Positions 61,606 through 64,000 of a stretch of DNA of 64,000 bases are shown piece by piece. The translations under genes and the position numbers were made by a program. Origin of the DNA: CAWGUU01 sp963825765 (GTDB lineage Bacteria; Actinomycetota; Acidimicrobiia; Acidimicrobiales; AC-14); the NCBI GenBank assembly GCA_963825765.1, contig CAWGUU010000003.1:744001-808000 (forward strand). The letters are read 5' to 3'. Numbering within the stretch: the first letter of the stretch is position 1; every line of letters begins with the position of its first letter. The notes under the pieces were generated by a model. That model had not been told where the DNA came from. It worked only from the letters and a program-made list of their open reading frames with translations, and did not search any database.

Positions 61606-62693
61606 GGGAGCGTGACCAGGTCGTCGGCGTGGACCGCCTCGTGGGGCGTGCCGTCCGCCAGCTCGCCGGTGCGGCGCCCGGCGACGGCTTCGAGCTCGGC
61701 CGCGCCGAGGCGCACCAGGCCCTTGGCGAAGACCCGTCCGGACAGGTCGCTGATCTCGACGGCGTCGTCGGCCTCGAACCCGCCGCTGACGCCGACGATG
61801 CCGGCCGGCAGCAACGACCGTCCCCGCTCGGTGAGGGCGGCGCGGGCGCCGTCGTCGACGGTGATCGTCCCGGACGCGGCCACAGCGAATGCTATCCAGA
61901 GCTTGCGGGCCGAGAGCCGCCTTTCACGCGGACGGACGACGGTGCCCACGCCGGCCTGACCGTCCACCGCCCCGGCCAGCACCCCGGGACGGTCGGCGGC
62001 GGCGATCACGGCCCTGACCCCCGACCACGACGCCATCTTGGCCGCGGCCAGCTTGGACGCCATGCCGCCGCTGCCGCGCACCGACCCGGCCCGCCCCGCC
62101 ATTCGCTCCAGCTCGTGGTCGACCTCGACGATCTCCTCGATCAGCGACCCGCCCGCCGCCAGACGGGGGTCGGCGCTGAGCAGGCCGGGGGCGTCGGTGA
62201 GCAGCACGAGCAGGTCGGCCGCCACCAGGTTGGCCAGCAGGGCGGCGAGACGGTCGTTGTCGCCGAAACGGATCTCGTCGTCGGCCACCGCGTCGTTCTC
62301 GTTGACGACCGGCACCACGCCGAGCTCGAGCAGGCGGCGCAGCGTCTGGCGGGCGTGGAGGTACTGGGAGCGGTGCATGAAGTCGAGCGGCGCCATGAGG
62401 ACCTGCCCCGCCACCAGCCCGTGATGGCCCAGGGCGGTGTCGTACACGCCCATGAGCCGGCTCTGGCCCACCGCCGAGACCGCCTGGAGGGTCGCCACGT
62501 CGGTCGGCCGGGCCCCGGAGAGGCCCAGGGCGGGGAGACCGGCGGCGATGGCGCCGGAGGTCACGATCAGCACCTTGTGGCCCTGGCTGCGGAGCCCGGC
62601 GACCTCGGAGCAGAGCTTCTCGACCGCCGCGAGATGGATCCCCCCGTGCTCGTCGGTGATCGACGTCGTGCCCACCTTGGCCACGACGATCAC
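61602..62693 (-). CDS. proB: Glutamate 5-kinase with PUA domain
   Basis: 363 residues from GTG 62693, overlapping the obgE stop (GTGA). First step of proline synthesis. The kinase part has VVAKVGTTS, LIVTSGAIAAG, VVPVVNENDAV and GSGGMASKLAAAKMA; the C-terminal ~85 residues are a PUA domain. Follows obgE directly, as in many actinobacteria. Confidence 0.96.
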   Translation of the reverse strand: MIVVAKVGTTSITDEHGGIHLAAVEKLCSEVAGLRSQGHKVLIVTSGAIAAGLPALGLSGARPTDVATLQAVSAVGQSRLMGVYDTALGHHGLVAGQVLMAPLDFMHRSQYLHARQTLRRLLELGVVPVVNENDAVADDEIRFGDNDRLAALLANLVAADLLVLLTDAPGLLSADPRLAAGGSLIEEIVEVDHELERMAGRAGSVRGSGGMASKLAAAKMASWSGVRAVIAAADRPGVLAGAVDGQAGVGTVVRPRERRLSARKLWIAFAVAASGTITVDDGARAALTERGRSLLPAGIVGVSGGFEADDAVEISDLSGRVFAKGLVRLGAAELEAVAGRRTGELADGTPHEAVHADDLVTLP

Positions 62694-63949
62694 CTCCGGC
62701 GGCGACCTCCCGCCCCGACGGGGGCGTCCTCGGAGAACTCGAAGGTCATGTCGCCCACCCGAACCGTGTCGCCGGGTCGGGCGCCGGCCCGCACCAGCGC
62801 CTTGTCGACGCCGAGCCGGCTGAGGCGCTCGTGGACGTACGCGAGGGCCTGGGCGTTGGTGAGGTCGGTGATCGCCACCGCCCGCTCGGCCGACTTGCCC
62901 CGCACCACGAAGGCGCCGTCGTCGCCCCGCTCGACCTGGATGCCCTCCAGCTCCGGCCGGTGGACGACGAACGCCTCCCGCACCGGCTCTGCCGCTCGGG
63001 CCTCGTCCACGAGGGCGGCCATCCGGTGCACGAGCTGCGGGAGGCCCTCGCCCGTGACCGCCGAGACCCTGGGGCCGTCCCACTCCAGCACGGCGGCGTC
63101 GGCCTTGGTGCCGACGACAAGCCGGGGACGCTCGAGCAGCTCCGGCCGGTGGTTGCCCAGCTCGTGCAGCAGCACCCGCTCCTGCTCCTCGGGCGCAACA
63201 CCGTCGACCTGGGCCAGGTCGAGCAGCACGACCAGGCCCCGCGCCCGCTCGATGTGGCGGAGGAACTGGTGGCCGAGGCCCTTGCCCTCGCTGGCCCCCT
63301 CGACCAGCCCGGGGATGTCGGCCATCACGTACTCGTGATCCTCGGTGCGCACCACGCCGAGATTGGGGACGAGGGTGGTGAACGGGTAGTCGGCGATCTT
63401 GGGCTTGGCCGCCGACACCCGGGAGATGAGCGTCGACTTGCCGGCGTTGGGGAACCCGACGAGGGCGACGTCGGCCATGAGCTTGAGCTCCAGCTTGAGC
63501 CACTGCTCCTCGCCCACCTCGCCCTGCTCGGCGAAGGTCGGCGCCCGCCGCCGGTTGGACAGGAAGCGGGCGTTGCCCCGGCCTCCCCTGCCCCCCCGGG
63601 CCGCCAGCCAGGCGTCGCCGTGCCCGATCAGGTCGGCCACGACCTTGCCGTCGATCGTGACGACAGTGCCCTCGGGCACCATCACCCGCAGGTCGGCGCC
63701 CGACGCCCCGTGCCGGGCCCGGCCGGCCCCATGGGTACCGCTGTTGGCCCGGCGGTGGGGGTGGTCGCGGAAGGCCAGGAGCGACGCCACCTGGTGGTCG
63801 GCCACGATCCACACGTCGCCGCCCTTGCCGCCGTCGCCGCCGTCGGGCCCGCCCCTGGGTACGTGGGCCTCCCGCCGGAACGACACCGAGCCGGCCCCGC
63901 CGTCGCCACCCCTGACATTCAGGGCGGCCTCGTCGACGAATTGGCTCAC
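62690..63949 (-). CDS. obgE: GTPase Obg
   Basis: 419 residues from a GTG start. Essential GTPase in ribosome assembly and stress. N-terminal Gly-rich Obg fold (1-157), G domain with GFPNAGKST (165-173), DIPGLVEGA and NxKAD-type GTKAD, then a C-terminal OCT domain (about 345-415). First gene of the obgE-proB-lipoprotein operon. Confidence 0.97.
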   Translation of the reverse strand: MSQFVDEAALNVRGGDGGAGSVSFRREAHVPRGGPDGGDGGKGGDVWIVADHQVASLLAFRDHPHRRANSGTHGAGRARHGASGADLRVMVPEGTVVTIDGKVVADLIGHGDAWLAARGGRGGRGNARFLSNRRRAPTFAEQGEVGEEQWLKLELKLMADVALVGFPNAGKSTLISRVSAAKPKIADYPFTTLVPNLGVVRTEDHEYVMADIPGLVEGASEGKGLGHQFLRHIERARGLVVLLDLAQVDGVAPEEQERVLLHELGNHRPELLERPRLVVGTKADAAVLEWDGPRVSAVTGEGLPQLVHRMAALVDEARAAEPVREAFVVHRPELEGIQVERGDDGAFVVRGKSAERAVAITDLTNAQALAYVHERLSRLGVDKALVRAGARPGDTVRVGDMTFEFSEDAPVGAGGRRRR

Positions 63950-64000
63950 TTGGGAAGGATACGGGTCGGTCGACGGCTGGCTAGCCGACCGAAACGGCGT
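63950..64000. other. Upstream region of obgE to window end
   Basis: 51 bases without a recognisable gene. It may contain the promoter of obgE or the 3' flank of genes beyond the window (rplU-rpmA commonly precede obgE). Confidence 0.3.

Overview
This is a 64 kb stretch of a high-GC chromosome from an actinobacterium. Lineage markers include many GTG starts, class II DAHP synthase, a DUF3151 protein, DUF222/HNH, a mycothiol-type DinB enzyme and an Rv2466c-like mycoredoxin, so the host probably makes mycothiol. The gene mix would suit Acidimicrobiia or a related uncultured group, but that placement is inference. No rRNA operon, CRISPR array or intact transposase was seen. Most genes are tightly packed, with 4-base ATGA or GTGA overlaps.

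Layout. 1-2.9 kb: leuS (3' end outside the window) and tRNA-Ala(GGC), whose 3' end is repeated about 750 bp away around decayed small genes. 2.9-9.3 kb: secreted proteins, mycoredoxin-2 homologue, aldo/keto reductase, a ribbon-helix-helix regulator with a DUF4097 protein, acylphosphatase, DUF3151. 9.4-14.4 kb: a two-gene unknown unit meets a leftward set: an EgtD-like methyltransferase, a small membrane protein, a membrane protein with a Gly/Cys tail (TIGR04222-like), and a DUF692/MNIO enzyme. This set is the best candidate for a little-described system. 14.5-16.6 kb: secreted beta-propeller and Ig-like proteins. 16.7-25.8 kb: one long leftward operon of GntR regulator, BMP-type ABC importer, two-domain cysteine hydrolase, amidase and alpha/beta hydrolase, probably for uptake and hydrolysis of an amide or acylurea.

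26-33.6 kb is accessory: HNH protein, a lower-GC island (membrane NUDIX protein, membrane protein of unknown function, CopG-type antitoxin), esterase-like hydrolase, polysaccharide deacetylase and mazEF. 32.8-36.2 kb is a transglutaminase / alpha-E / circularly permuted ATP-grasp cluster. 36.2-40.4 kb: MDMPI-like protein, rsfS, nadD, an Xre/nucleotidyltransferase pair, class II aroG. 40.5-50.8 kb: coiled-coil protein, sir2, VWA and MoxR pair, proA, a large SARP/LuxR-like BTAD-ATPase regulator and Uma2 nuclease. 50.8-58.8 kb: BNR propeller with MoaD-like protein, DoxX, solute-binding/VWA lipoproteins, GH3, L,D-transpeptidase. 58.8-64 kb: YbdK-type ligase, PspA, a lipoprotein, proB and obgE.

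At least three conserved genes (transglutaminase, coiled coil, Uma2) are each split by one 1-base shift. Either the sequence carries single-base errors or these genes are decaying, so ends of neighbouring genes (for example DUF692) should be read with that in mind. Domain calls were made by eye from translated sequence; no search was run.
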